Source: Deltaproteobacteria bacterium
GTDB lineage: Bacteria; Bdellovibrionota_C; UBA2361; JAAYZI01
DNA length: 24,855 bases
Assembly (NCBI GenBank): GCA_012514925.1
Contig: JAAYZI010000255.1
Location: forward strand, 1 to 24,855
Reading direction: 5' to 3'
The position numbers and the translations under genes are program-made. The notes below the pieces were generated by a model. It made no database searches and was not told where the DNA came from. It was given only the letters and a program-made list of their open reading frames with translations. Positions 6,968 to 15,042 of this stretch are shown here, in pieces (position 1 is the first letter of the stretch; each line of letters begins with the position of its first letter).

Positions 6968-9451
6968 ATGAAAGGTAACGCAAGCCTCAAGCGGGTAGGC
7001 AGTTTGTCTTGTGCGATTTTGTTTTTAGTCGGACTTTTGGCCTGCAGTGGAGCCGCTCCGAAATTTTCGGACGATCCAGGTGTCGCGATGGAATCAAATG
7101 AGGCGGCACAGGTCGGCAGCGTTGAAGAAGCCGTTTCCGAACGCGCTTTGCTGGAGGCATCTGAAGGTTCGGTCGGGTTACGGCTCATAGAGGGCGACTC
7201 CTTTGATCGTGTGGTGATTCAGACGCCGCACGTGTCTCCAGAATTCAAAGTGAGTCGTCTTGAAGCGCCTGATCGCGTGGTCATCGATCTAACCAACCAT
7301 CCCAACCGCTCCAACCGCGCTATTGATGCCTCTGGCGCCAAGTATGTTAAGGCGGTGAGGTTGGGCGATCATGGGAGCGTTGGTCGAGTTGTGCTTGATT
7401 TGCAGGAGGGGTCCGAGGTCTCGTACCGAGTAGACGCGGAGGGCGAGAGCCTCGCAGTTACGTTGGCTCCCACTCCAGAGGTTCTTGAGGCTGCGAACCT
7501 ACAGGCCAACGCGGCGGCTCTTCCAGCCGCGCCAGCAGCGGCTCCACCAGCTGACGATTCTCACCCGATAGAAGAGGTAGAGCTTGCTCTTCCAGCTAGC
7601 GATTCTTCTCCGGTAGAGGCGACAGAGGTTGCGGCCGTGCCGACTAGTGACGCCGCTAAATCAGCGTTGGTCGGACTACGCATCGAGTCCAGAGGGCAGG
7701 GCAGCAACGCGCTGGTAGCCGAGATGGAGTCTGCCGGATTTTACACGTTTAAGAGGAGCGCCCAGTCAGAGTACGTTTTAACGCTCGAAGACGTTCAGCT
7801 TAGCCCCGTAATAGAGAAGGCTATCGTTGCCCCTCAGGGCAGCGGGAGCATTCGGGCGGCGCGTCCGATTGCGGATGGAGAGAACGTCGTAGTACGCATT
7901 TTCGCCTCTCCAGAGGCGCTACTTCGCGTCCAGACCAGCGGTAGCAAAGTTATCGTCGGTGCGCGTAATGACGTTGCAAGTTCGGATGAAAGCTCCGATA
8001 TGATGGCTCAGGCGGATCTTGGCGCTATTGAATCAGCCGGGCAGTCTGCGGGGGGAGAAAAAACGGAGGCAGCTGCGTCGACGAAAGAGGAGGATGATCT
8101 AGCGCGTAGTTTAGGGATTGATTCGGAATTTACAGGTCGGCTTATTTCGCTCGACTTGCAAGACACCGACATCGATAACGCCCTCAGAATTATCGCCGAA
8201 GTTTCCAACCTAAATATCATCGCTAGTCAAGATGTGGCCGGGAAGGTCACCTTGCGTTTGATCGATGTGCCGTGGGATCAAGCGTTGGACGTTATTTTAA
8301 AGACTAACGGTCTTGATAAAGTTCAAGAGGGTAATGTTATTCGTATCGCGCCGGTGGACAAGCTGCGGGCGGAGAGGGAGGCTCTTAAGGAAGCGCAAAC
8401 TGCCGCTGAAGATTTGGAGCCCCTCAAAGTAAAGTACATCCGCGTAAGCTACGCTAAGGCTTCCGCCATGCAGCCGCTCGTTGATACCGTGCTCACGGAG
8501 AGAGGTACCGTGGCTTACGATGAGCGGAGCAATCAGCTCATCATTAAGGATATCAAGCGCGGATTGGATGACGTTACTGCTCTCATCGAGAAGTTGGATT
8601 TGCGCACGCCTCAAGTCCTCATAGAGACTCAGATCGTAGAGGCTACCCGCGGATTCGTGCGAGAGCTTGGCTCTGAATTGGGATTTTGGTTCCTGCGCAC
8701 ACCGGAGACGGGTAATGCGTTTGGGGGAAATTTCCCGAACAGTATGGCGATTGGCGGTTCAGCGGCGACTGGCGAAAATAATGCGTCGGTTACCCCTACC
8801 GGTTCGTTTTTCCCAACTGCTGACCAGTCTTCCGCTGTAAGCTTCCTGTTTGGTAGCGCAGACGGCACCACAGGCCTGAACCTTCGGCTGAGCGCTGCGG
8901 AGAAAGAGGGCAACATCAGAATTGTTAGCCGTCCTTCCGTCGCAGTTACTAACAACACTCCAGCCGTCATTAAGAGCGTCGAGAAGCTAAGAATCAAACT
9001 TCCCTCTGGCGGTGTCAGTGTCGCCACCGGCCAGGGAGCTAGCGCTCAGGGTGTAGGTGGGGTTGCAACTGAGGTTGTTGAAGTCGGTATTATCCTCAAC
9101 GTTACGGCTCAAGCTTCTCCCGACTACTATGTTTTGCTGGATATACAAGCGAAATCCAGCACGTTGGGAGCGTTAAACGCCGGTGTTGACGATATTCCGC
9201 CTGAGATTGAACGTTCGGCTAACTCGACTGTGCTTGTAAGCAGCGGTCAGACTTTCGCAATGGGTGGGATATACCGCGTCAGCGAAAATGATCAATTCGA
9301 CGGCGTACCTTTCCTTAAGGATATTCCGTTCTTTGGGCACTTCTTCCGGTCCAGCAATGTGCGGAACTCGGATGAGGAGCTGATCTTTTTCCTAACGCCG
9401 CGCATTATCGAAGGCAGCTTTGACGATGCAGCCATGAGGACGGTGTTATAA
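6968..9451 (+). CDS. pilQ: Type IV pilus secretin PilQ, predicted lipoprotein
   Basis: PilQ forms the outer-membrane ring through which the pilus passes. The 827-residue product starts with a signal peptide ending in a lipobox-like LLAC (Cys26). An AMIN domain (peptidoglycan binding, about 58-150) is followed by an Ala/Pro-rich linker and a second AMIN-like region (about 230-330). Then come the secretin N0/STN domain (GRLISLDLQDTDIDNALRII, from about 389), an N1/NolW domain (about 485-545) and the secretin pore (about 547-820), with the conserved ending FFLTPRII. The ATG at 6968 has an AGGGAG ribosome site. It is separated from pilO by the sulfatase-fold gene and a long structured leader. Two lipoprotein genes follow in the same direction. 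Confidence 0.95.
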   Translation: MKGNASLKRVGSLSCAILFLVGLLACSGAAPKFSDDPGVAMESNEAAQVGSVEEAVSERALLEASEGSVGLRLIEGDSFDRVVIQTPHVSPEFKVSRLEAPDRVVIDLTNHPNRSNRAIDASGAKYVKAVRLGDHGSVGRVVLDLQEGSEVSYRVDAEGESLAVTLAPTPEVLEAANLQANAAALPAAPAAAPPADDSHPIEEVELALPASDSSPVEATEVAAVPTSDAAKSALVGLRIESRGQGSNALVAEMESAGFYTFKRSAQSEYVLTLEDVQLSPVIEKAIVAPQGSGSIRAARPIADGENVVVRIFASPEALLRVQTSGSKVIVGARNDVASSDESSDMMAQADLGAIESAGQSAGGEKTEAAASTKEEDDLARSLGIDSEFTGRLISLDLQDTDIDNALRIIAEVSNLNIIASQDVAGKVTLRLIDVPWDQALDVILKTNGLDKVQEGNVIRIAPVDKLRAEREALKEAQTAAEDLEPLKVKYIRVSYAKASAMQPLVDTVLTERGTVAYDERSNQLIIKDIKRGLDDVTALIEKLDLRTPQVLIETQIVEATRGFVRELGSELGFWFLRTPETGNAFGGNFPNSMAIGGSAATGENNASVTPTGSFFPTADQSSAVSFLFGSADGTTGLNLRLSAAEKEGNIRIVSRPSVAVTNNTPAVIKSVEKLRIKLPSGGVSVATGQGASAQGVGGVATEVVEVGIILNVTAQASPDYYVLLDIQAKSSTLGALNAGVDDIPPEIERSANSTVLVSSGQTFAMGGIYRVSENDQFDGVPFLKDIPFFGHFFRSSNVRNSDEELIFFLTPRIIEGSFDDAAMRTVL

Positions 9452-9490
9452 GGATATAAGGAAGGTTGAGAATTTTTTAAGGAGCGAGTT

Positions 9491-10207
9491 ATGCGTAACT
9501 TTAATCATCGGATACTGATAACGGCGGCCTGTGTAGCGCTGGTGGCGGCAGGGTTTTTAGGGTGTGGCGATAGTAAGCGCAACAATCAAGGTGTGAGCTT
9601 TACGTTTGCGGGTTGGTTTTCTCAGCCCGGGAAAAACAACACTTTCGAGGAAGCAGTAGGCTCTACTGCGATTCCTGCTCCTATAAGTGACGCGAATCCC
9701 GAGAGTGGGGACTCCTACGGAGGTATAATCACAAGGTTCGCCGCGCTGCAGAACAACTTGACCGGTCAGATGATTCGCGCAGAGAGAGCGTATCATAGCT
9801 ATTACATACCTGGAGCGTCCGTGCAGCCGCCGGATACTTCGGTAAGTGTGGCAGTAGTGCTTGGACCAGCGGATGACAACAGCGCTGGTGAGGAAGAGTG
9901 GAAGCTCCCTTTTGACGCCGACACTACGTTGCCTGGAAACGCCGATAATATATCGGACTTGGTGTTCGCTTCTGTGCCGGTGGTGACAGCGGATGTAAGG
10001 ACTTTTATTAACACAAATCGGCAGTATATGCCGGAGCTTCCCTTTGTGATGGAGGTGACCACTTATATTAGCGGGGTTGCGTCTTCCGGGTACCGGTTGG
10101 AGACCAATAAGGTTCAGATCGAAGTTATCTGGACTCCAGACAACATTATCCCTCCCGCTGGTGGTAACTACACTCCAGATGAAGAAGAGGGAGCTGTAGA
10201 AGAGTAG
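9491..10207 (+). CDS. Hypothetical lipoprotein downstream of pilQ
   Basis: This 238-residue protein has a short basic N-terminus, a hydrophobic stretch (about 8-22) and a clear lipobox FLGC with Cys25, so it is predicted to be a lipidated envelope protein. After that come a Ser/Asn-rich region, a beta-rich body with no domain I recognise, and an acidic tail (DEEEGAVEE). A good ribosome site (AAGGAG) precedes the ATG at 9491, 39 bases after pilQ. Its place between pilQ and the next lipoprotein, ahead of the shared terminator, suggests co-transcription with the secretin. A pilotin or secretin-associated role is possible but not shown. It does not resemble PilP. Confidence 0.75.
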   Translation: MRNFNHRILITAACVALVAAGFLGCGDSKRNNQGVSFTFAGWFSQPGKNNTFEEAVGSTAIPAPISDANPESGDSYGGIITRFAALQNNLTGQMIRAERAYHSYYIPGASVQPPDTSVSVAVVLGPADDNSAGEEEWKLPFDADTTLPGNADNISDLVFASVPVVTADVRTFINTNRQYMPELPFVMEVTTYISGVASSGYRLETNKVQIEVIWTPDNIIPPAGGNYTPDEEEGAVEE

Positions 10208-10287
10208 TTGGCGGTTTGATGGGCTGGGCGCGTTTTATAAAGGTTAAATTGTCTAGGAAGGCTGAGTCTAAATAGAGAAGGTGGGTT

Positions 10288-11400
10288 ATGTTGAATGGAA
10301 GATTAACGTGGAAAGTTCTGGTACTGGCGCTTTTGGCTGGAAGCCTGTGGGTGTTTGGCTGTAACAGCTCTGGGACTGGTGGAGGCGGGCCGGCTGACTC
10401 GGGGAGTCAGTTTGTGGCGTCTGCGGATGCAGCGGGCACCATCAGTTTGGAGGTAAAAACAAACCCGCTAGAAGTCGCCGAGACCAGCTCTTTTAGCGTT
10501 CGAGTGCGGGATCAGAATGGGAGCCCTGTAAAACAGATTAAGATTTCTTGCGATTCTGAGAGGGAGCTCGCGATCATCGAACCCACTACCGGCGTGGAGA
10601 TGACCGATAGTCATGGTCATATGAGCGGTGTGGTCGGTTGTCGGGCGCCGGGAAGTTTCCAGATTGGATGCCGTCTTCCTGTTGGGGCTAATAAGCGGTC
10701 CTTTGTAAGCATACACTGTGTGGGAGATGTGCCAGCTGGATTTACCGGTTGGCCGAATGCTGCCGGTGGAACGCTTGGAGGTGGTGTAGACACGACCGGC
10801 GATGATACGGGCGGCTTTGGGGTAAACATCACTGGAATAGCTTTTATCGACCAGGGCGGCACCGATGAGTCCAATACCATTGATGTCCTTCAAGACGACT
10901 GTCCAGACGGTTCGGAGGAGCCGTTCTTTGATACACAGGTTAAGATAACGGTGGTGAACAACACTGCTGAGGATCTTGAATTCAATTCATACAGCTATGT
11001 GGTTGAAAATTACGATGGAAAAGGCTCAAGCTTTGACTCGGGCAGTTTGAACATCTCCGGCGGGGCTATTTCAGCTGCTGGTGGCGAGATCTCCTATCAG
11101 GGGCTTTTCCTACGCGCAAGCGATGGACGTAAATACTTCTACGATAAGCAGGTGATCAACACTGGGATGTACGGGTTTAAGAATGTGCGCTTCACTCTGT
11201 ACGGGCGAAATAGCCTTGGCGAGGGAGTCAAGGTCTCGGGTTCAACCTCTGTAAGTTTTAACGATTACAATAATTGTCCGGAAGGAGAGGAGGAGGATCC
11301 GGAAGAGGACGATGAGGAAGCTATAGGTCCGCAGGGTGCTCCGCGGCCGCCAGCGGGTTCTCAGGGAGGAGGAGACGCGCCGCCGTTTTCCACCCGGTAA
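10288..11400 (+). CDS. Lipoprotein with Ig-like (Big-type) domain, acidic/Pro-Gly tail
   Basis: The 370-residue product begins with a signal sequence and lipobox VFGC (Cys25), then a Gly/Ser linker. Residues at about 50-145 look like a bacterial Ig-like (Big_1/invasin type) domain: TNPLEVAETSSFSVRVRDQN and GHMSGVVGCRAPGSF are typical strand and turn patterns. A second beta-rich module follows at about 175-325, with conserved-looking Cys residues near its ends (DDCPDGSEEP, NNCPEGEEED). It ends in an acidic stretch and a Pro/Gly-rich tail. A terminator lies about 70 bases downstream, so it closes the pilQ transcription unit. I infer a surface or periplasmic role linked to the pilus; no function is shown. 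Confidence 0.75.
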   Translation: MLNGRLTWKVLVLALLAGSLWVFGCNSSGTGGGGPADSGSQFVASADAAGTISLEVKTNPLEVAETSSFSVRVRDQNGSPVKQIKISCDSERELAIIEPTTGVEMTDSHGHMSGVVGCRAPGSFQIGCRLPVGANKRSFVSIHCVGDVPAGFTGWPNAAGGTLGGGVDTTGDDTGGFGVNITGIAFIDQGGTDESNTIDVLQDDCPDGSEEPFFDTQVKITVVNNTAEDLEFNSYSYVVENYDGKGSSFDSGSLNISGGAISAAGGEISYQGLFLRASDGRKYFYDKQVINTGMYGFKNVRFTLYGRNSLGEGVKVSGSTSVSFNDYNNCPEGEEEDPEEDDEEAIGPQGAPRPPAGSQGGGDAPPFSTR

Positions 11401-11472
11401 TTCAGAGTTGAGGTAAGCGCTTGGGTTGGAGCGGTGACTAGGGAGACCGTTTCGACCCGAGGCTTTACGAAG

Positions 11473-11499
11473 AGCCTGCTATAAATGCAGGCTTTTTTT
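11473..11499 (+). terminator. Intrinsic terminator after pilQ-lipoprotein unit
   Basis: AGCCTGC (11473-11479) and GCAGGCT (11487-11493) form a perfect 7-bp stem with a 7-base loop, running straight into seven Ts (11493-11499). This is a textbook Rho-independent terminator and marks the end of the pilQ block. Confidence 0.9.
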
Positions 11500-11520
11500 C
11501 GTGAATAAAACGAAAAGCCG

Positions 11521-11563
11521 TCGGGGATAGCCCGAATATTCTGCTGTGTGCCTACGCGTTAGG
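11521..11563 (+). other. Two small hairpins in leader of TPR gene
   Basis: TCGGG-GATAG-CCCGA (11521-11535) is a perfect 5-bp hairpin, followed 15 bases later by CCTA-CGCG-TTAGG (11551-11563). They lie between the terminator and the GTG start at 11624. They may be leader RNA structure or chance; no known riboswitch fits. Confidence 0.25.
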
Positions 11564-11623
11564 TCGGAAGATCCAGCGCTGTTTGTAAAATCAGATCGGT
11601 TTATAAAGAAGAGGAGTTAGGAC

Positions 11624-12001
11624 GTGGCTGATTATGAGAGGCTTAAGAGCGTGCTGGAGGAGGATCCGGGGAACTCCGTTTTTATTGAATATGCTAAGTG
11701 TTTAATTGAGGAGCGGAGCTTTGAGAGCGCCCTAATGGTTTGTCTTAGGGGTCTGTCGAGTAATCCCAGCGCGCATGCAGGGCGGTTATTGTTGGCAAGG
11801 GTTTTTTATGAGCTTGGCCTAGTTCCGTTTGCGGTCAGGGAGGTAGAGGAGCTTTGTAGGGAGCTTCCGCACAATTTGAAATTACAGAGAGTTCTTGAGG
11901 CACTGACCTTAAATCCAGCAATTTCGAGGGATTCCGCAAGTAGCAGCCAACCGGATCAGACTTTGGCTGAGTTGGAGGTCAGCTTTGATGATTTGGAGTA
12001 G
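11624..12001 (+). CDS. Small TPR-repeat protein
   Basis: This 125-residue protein is almost all helical. Its pattern (NSVFIEYAKCLIEERSFESAL; SAHAGRLLLARVFYELGLV) matches about two tetratricopeptide repeats spanning residues 15-95, followed by a Ser-rich acidic tail. The start is a GTG at 11624 with a strong GAGGAG site 7 bases upstream; no in-frame ATG near it fits better. There is no signal peptide, so it is probably a cytoplasmic protein-interaction adaptor. It lies between the pilQ terminator and accB, and the 140-bp gap to accB shows only a weak ACCCTT/AAGGGT hairpin. Its partner is unknown. Confidence 0.75.
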   Translation: MADYERLKSVLEEDPGNSVFIEYAKCLIEERSFESALMVCLRGLSSNPSAHAGRLLLARVFYELGLVPFAVREVEELCRELPHNLKLQRVLEALTLNPAISRDSASSSQPDQTLAELEVSFDDLE

Positions 12002-12141
12002 TTCCAAATAGGTAGAAACCCTTATTTGCCGCTATAGAAAGGGTAAGCTCGTGTCTGAAGAGGTGTTTTCCCCAGATCTGGAGTTAATTCGGCCTTTATG
12101 GCATATGGTAGCAGCGTAAATAAGATAGGGTAGGGGTTGGT

Positions 12142-12618
12142 ATGAACTTGGAAGAACTGGAAAAGATAATCGCCCTTCTAAAAGATACTGATATTACAGA
12201 GCTGGAGCTCGAAAAGGAGGGGAGCGCCTTGCGGATTCGTCGGGGTAGCCACGCCCAGATTGTGCGTGCTGCTGACCACCAGAATCAGGGAGATGAGTCA
12301 GTAGGTGTGGAGCTTCCCTCTGGGGAGGGAGGCGATGAGGTGCGCTCTAAGGATGAGGAGGCAGCTGAAAGCGAACTGGTTAAAATTGAGTCGCCTATTG
12401 TAGGAACTTTCTATCGTAAGCCTTCCCCTGATTCTGAGGCATTTGTGGAGGTTGGAAGCCGGGTTAAGAAGGGAGATCGGCTATGCATTGTGGAAGCGAT
12501 GAAGTTGATGAATGAAATTGAGTCAAGTCTCGATGGTACGGTTGAAAAGATCCTCCTCAAGGATGGCGAAGTTGTTGAATTTGGAGAGACGTTGTTTTTG
12601 ATCCGTCCCGATAGTTAA
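12142..12618 (+). CDS. accB: Acetyl-CoA carboxylase biotin carboxyl carrier protein
   Basis: AccB carries the biotin that shuttles CO2 between biotin carboxylase and the carboxyltransferase in the first step of fatty-acid synthesis. The 158-residue product has the normal length: an N-terminal helical part (EELEKIIALLKDTDITELEL), an acidic linker at about 45-78, and a biotinyl domain with VEAMKLMNEI, where Lys121 is the biotinylation site. The thumb typical of AccB (ESPIVGTFYRKPSPDSE) is present before it. The ATG at 12142 follows a GGGGTTGG-type weak ribosome site. accC begins 22 bases after the stop, the usual accBC pair. Confidence 0.96.
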   Translation: MNLEELEKIIALLKDTDITELELEKEGSALRIRRGSHAQIVRAADHQNQGDESVGVELPSGEGGDEVRSKDEEAAESELVKIESPIVGTFYRKPSPDSEAFVEVGSRVKKGDRLCIVEAMKLMNEIESSLDGTVEKILLKDGEVVEFGETLFLIRPDS

Positions 12619-12640
12619 AGTTGTTCGATCTGTCCGGTAT

Positions 12641-14041
12641 ATGTCTAAACCTCCTTTTCAAAAGATCTTGATAGCTAACCGTGGTGAGATCGCGCTTAGG
12701 ATTATTCGCGCTTGCCATGAGCTTGGCATTAAGACTGTAGCAGTTCATTCGACCGCGGATGTGGAGGCTTTGCACGTTAAGTTGGCCACTCAATCGGTTT
12801 GCATTGGTCCGCCTTCTCCAAAAGATAGTTATCTTAATGTCGCCTCAATTATGGCGGCGGCGATAGCTACGCGGGTTGATGCAATTCATCCTGGTTACGG
12901 GTTCCTTAGCGAGAATGCCGCATTTGCCGAGATATGCGGCAGCTGTGGGGTGACTTTTATCGGTCCATCCGTGAGAAATATGCGCGTGATGGGCGATAAG
13001 GCACGGGCCCGGAGAGTGGCGGATAAGGTGGGGGTTCCGACTATTCCGGGTGAGAGCCGCGGCATGTTAGAGGTAGCCGACGCATTGGCGGTTGCCGAGA
13101 AGATAGGCTTTCCGGTTTTATTAAAGGCTTGTGCAGGCGGTGGTGGCCGCGGCATGAAAATTGTGAGTAAGCCTGAGGAGTTTGGGTCTATTTTTGAGAC
13201 TGCTAAACGGGAAGTAGAGAGCGCTTTTGGCGATGGACATCTACTGGTCGAAAAGTATTTGCCGAATGTGCGGCATGTTGAAGTGCAGATTGCAGGTGAT
13301 CGCTTTCAGAACATCATAGATCTTGGGGTTCGAGATTGCTCAATTCAGCGGCGCTATCAGAAGCTGCTTGAGGAGTCTCCCTCTCCCGGGGCTGATCCTT
13401 CGGTGATCAGCCGTTTGCAGGAGTCTGCCCTGGAGATCGCTAAGTCGGTTAATTATTCCAGCCTTGGCACGGTTGAGTTCCTTGTGGATATGGATACCAA
13501 GCAGTTTTATTTTATTGAAATGAACACCCGCTTGCAGGTTGAGCATCCCGTGACTGAGTGTGCTACGGATTCTGATGTGGTGCGGGAGCAGATTAGGATT
13601 TCTGCCGGCAAGGAGCTGTCGTTGGAGCAGAAAGATGTGCGGATTAAGGGACACACCATTGAAGTCCGTATCAACGCTGAGGATCCCTTGACTAGTATAC
13701 CCTCCCCCGGAGTTATTCGAAGCTATCATCCGCCGGGAGGCCACGGAGTACGGGTCGATTCCGCGCTGTATAGTGGATACACTGTACAGCCGTACTATGA
13801 TTCGTTAGTGTCTAAATTGATTGTGCGCGCCGAAGATAGGGAGGCTTGTTTACGAAAGTTGGCTGTCGCATTGGATGAGTATATAATTGAAGGCATTCAT
13901 ACGAATGCGGAGCTTCACCGCCGTATTATTAATCATGCTGATTTTAGGGCGGCGCGATTTAACACCAAGTTTTTGGAGAACAACAACCTTTTCGCTAAGG
14001 AAGTAGCATGCAACAGCAGCGAAACTTCTTCTACGAAGTGA
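12641..14041 (+). CDS. accC: Acetyl-CoA carboxylase biotin carboxylase subunit
   Basis: AccC uses ATP and bicarbonate to carboxylate biotin on AccB. The 466-residue protein is slightly longer than the E. coli enzyme. Visible features: KILIANRGEIALRIIRA at the start of the N-terminal domain, the ATP-grasp lysine and glycine loop LLKACAGGGGRGMK (about 161-173), the catalytic segment IEMNTRLQVEHPVTE near 290-305, and the C-terminal domain with INAEDP and PYYDSLVSKLI. I see no strong ribosome site, so translation is likely coupled to accB. Its last 34 bases overlap the start of the next gene. Confidence 0.97.
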   Translation: MSKPPFQKILIANRGEIALRIIRACHELGIKTVAVHSTADVEALHVKLATQSVCIGPPSPKDSYLNVASIMAAAIATRVDAIHPGYGFLSENAAFAEICGSCGVTFIGPSVRNMRVMGDKARARRVADKVGVPTIPGESRGMLEVADALAVAEKIGFPVLLKACAGGGGRGMKIVSKPEEFGSIFETAKREVESAFGDGHLLVEKYLPNVRHVEVQIAGDRFQNIIDLGVRDCSIQRRYQKLLEESPSPGADPSVISRLQESALEIAKSVNYSSLGTVEFLVDMDTKQFYFIEMNTRLQVEHPVTECATDSDVVREQIRISAGKELSLEQKDVRIKGHTIEVRINAEDPLTSIPSPGVIRSYHPPGGHGVRVDSALYSGYTVQPYYDSLVSKLIVRAEDREACLRKLAVALDEYIIEGIHTNAELHRRIINHADFRAARFNTKFLENNNLFAKEVACNSSETSSTK

Positions 14042-15033
14042 TGCTCTGCGGTTTAGCGGCGCTGTTTTTTGCGTCTAGTGCTTCGGCTCAGCCGGAGGCT
14101 GGGGGCCAAGCGCGAATTGAATGTCCCGTTAAGAGTTTTAACTTCGGCAAAATCATCGCAGGCGCACAGGTTGAACATGAATTTTTGCTGCGTAACGGCG
14201 GCGAGGGTGAGCTGGTCGTGCAGCGCATTGTGCCAGCGTGTGGTTGCACAACTGTGGCGCTGCCTGAGCCGATTGCCCCTGGACAAGAAGGTGTTTTGCG
14301 TGTGGCCTTCGATAGCTCGGGATTTTCAGGCGCAGTATCCAAGGTTGTGAGGGTGTTCAGCAATGATGCCACCCAGCCCCATCTGGATTTGGTGTTGGAA
14401 GGTGAGGTGTTGGCCGGCGTTTTGGTGAGTCCACCCTGGATTAGGTTTAATGAAGTGGTGCGTGGTCAGTCCGCCGGTAGGCTTCAAGATGTGCGGCTTG
14501 AAGTTCCCCCCGGGTCGCCGATTAGCTTGGGAAGGGCAAAAGTTTTTTCGCCTCATCTTTCAGTGGTTGAAGTTTCGGGTAGTGACAAAGTTAAGCATTT
14601 ACAGGTCAAGCTTGGTGCGGAAGTTCCGCTAGGGGAGCTGCGTGATCGCATAACGGTTCAGTTAATTGGCGCAGAAACTTCCAGGACGGCCTTAAATGTT
14701 CCAGTATTTGTTTCTGTAGTAGATAGTTTGATTTTGGAACCACGCGTGGTTTCGTTTGGAGTTGTGCAAGGCGAAGCGCTGTTGGTGCGCGTGGCCAAGC
14801 TTCGTAGCTTGACTTCAGAGAGCGTGAAGATCGAAAAGTTCCGAATTGATCGTCCCGGTATAGAGGTAAAGATTAAGCCTGAAGATGAGGGGCGGAGCCA
14901 CTTGATTCAGTTGACACTGGATCCAAGGTTGGTGGAGACCAGTATGGCGGCTACACTAGAAATTTTCACGGATCGTAAGGACCTGGAGAGGTTGACGCTC
15001 CAGGTGCATGTGGTAGTGCCCTATAGACCATAA
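14008..15033 (+). CDS. Exported DUF1573 protein with Ig-like repeats
   Basis: The 341-residue product has a signal peptide (membrane core at about 12-22, probable cleavage after ASA at about 25-27) and a DUF1573 domain at about 35-130. The signature FNFGKI, then VPACGCTTVAL and PGQEGVLRVAFDSSGFSG, is typical of this HYDIN/ASPM-like beta-sandwich family. The remainder is beta-rich, possibly two further degenerate sandwiches. I chose ATG 14008 because AAGGAAG lies 4 bases upstream and it gives an Arg in the signal peptide n-region. A second start at 14041 would overlap the accC stop as TGATG. The gene is almost certainly co-translated with accC. Function unknown; the family is periplasmic or cell-surface. 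Confidence 0.85.
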   Translation: MQQQRNFFYEVMLCGLAALFFASSASAQPEAGGQARIECPVKSFNFGKIIAGAQVEHEFLLRNGGEGELVVQRIVPACGCTTVALPEPIAPGQEGVLRVAFDSSGFSGAVSKVVRVFSNDATQPHLDLVLEGEVLAGVLVSPPWIRFNEVVRGQSAGRLQDVRLEVPPGSPISLGRAKVFSPHLSVVEVSGSDKVKHLQVKLGAEVPLGELRDRITVQLIGAETSRTALNVPVFVSVVDSLILEPRVVSFGVVQGEALLVRVAKLRSLTSESVKIEKFRIDRPGIEVKIKPEDEGRSHLIQLTLDPRLVETSMAATLEIFTDRKDLERLTLQVHVVVPYRP

Positions 15034-15042
15034 GCAAGTGAG

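Noticed and set aside
9491..11400. Either lipoprotein being PilP
   Set aside because: Lengths, position after pilQ and absence of a PilP-type beta-domain pattern argue against it.
11500..11623. c-di-GMP (GEMM) or other known riboswitch in the TPR leader; same test for 6630-6960
   Set aside because: No GEMM-type conserved core or other known aptamer consensus could be matched by eye in either region.
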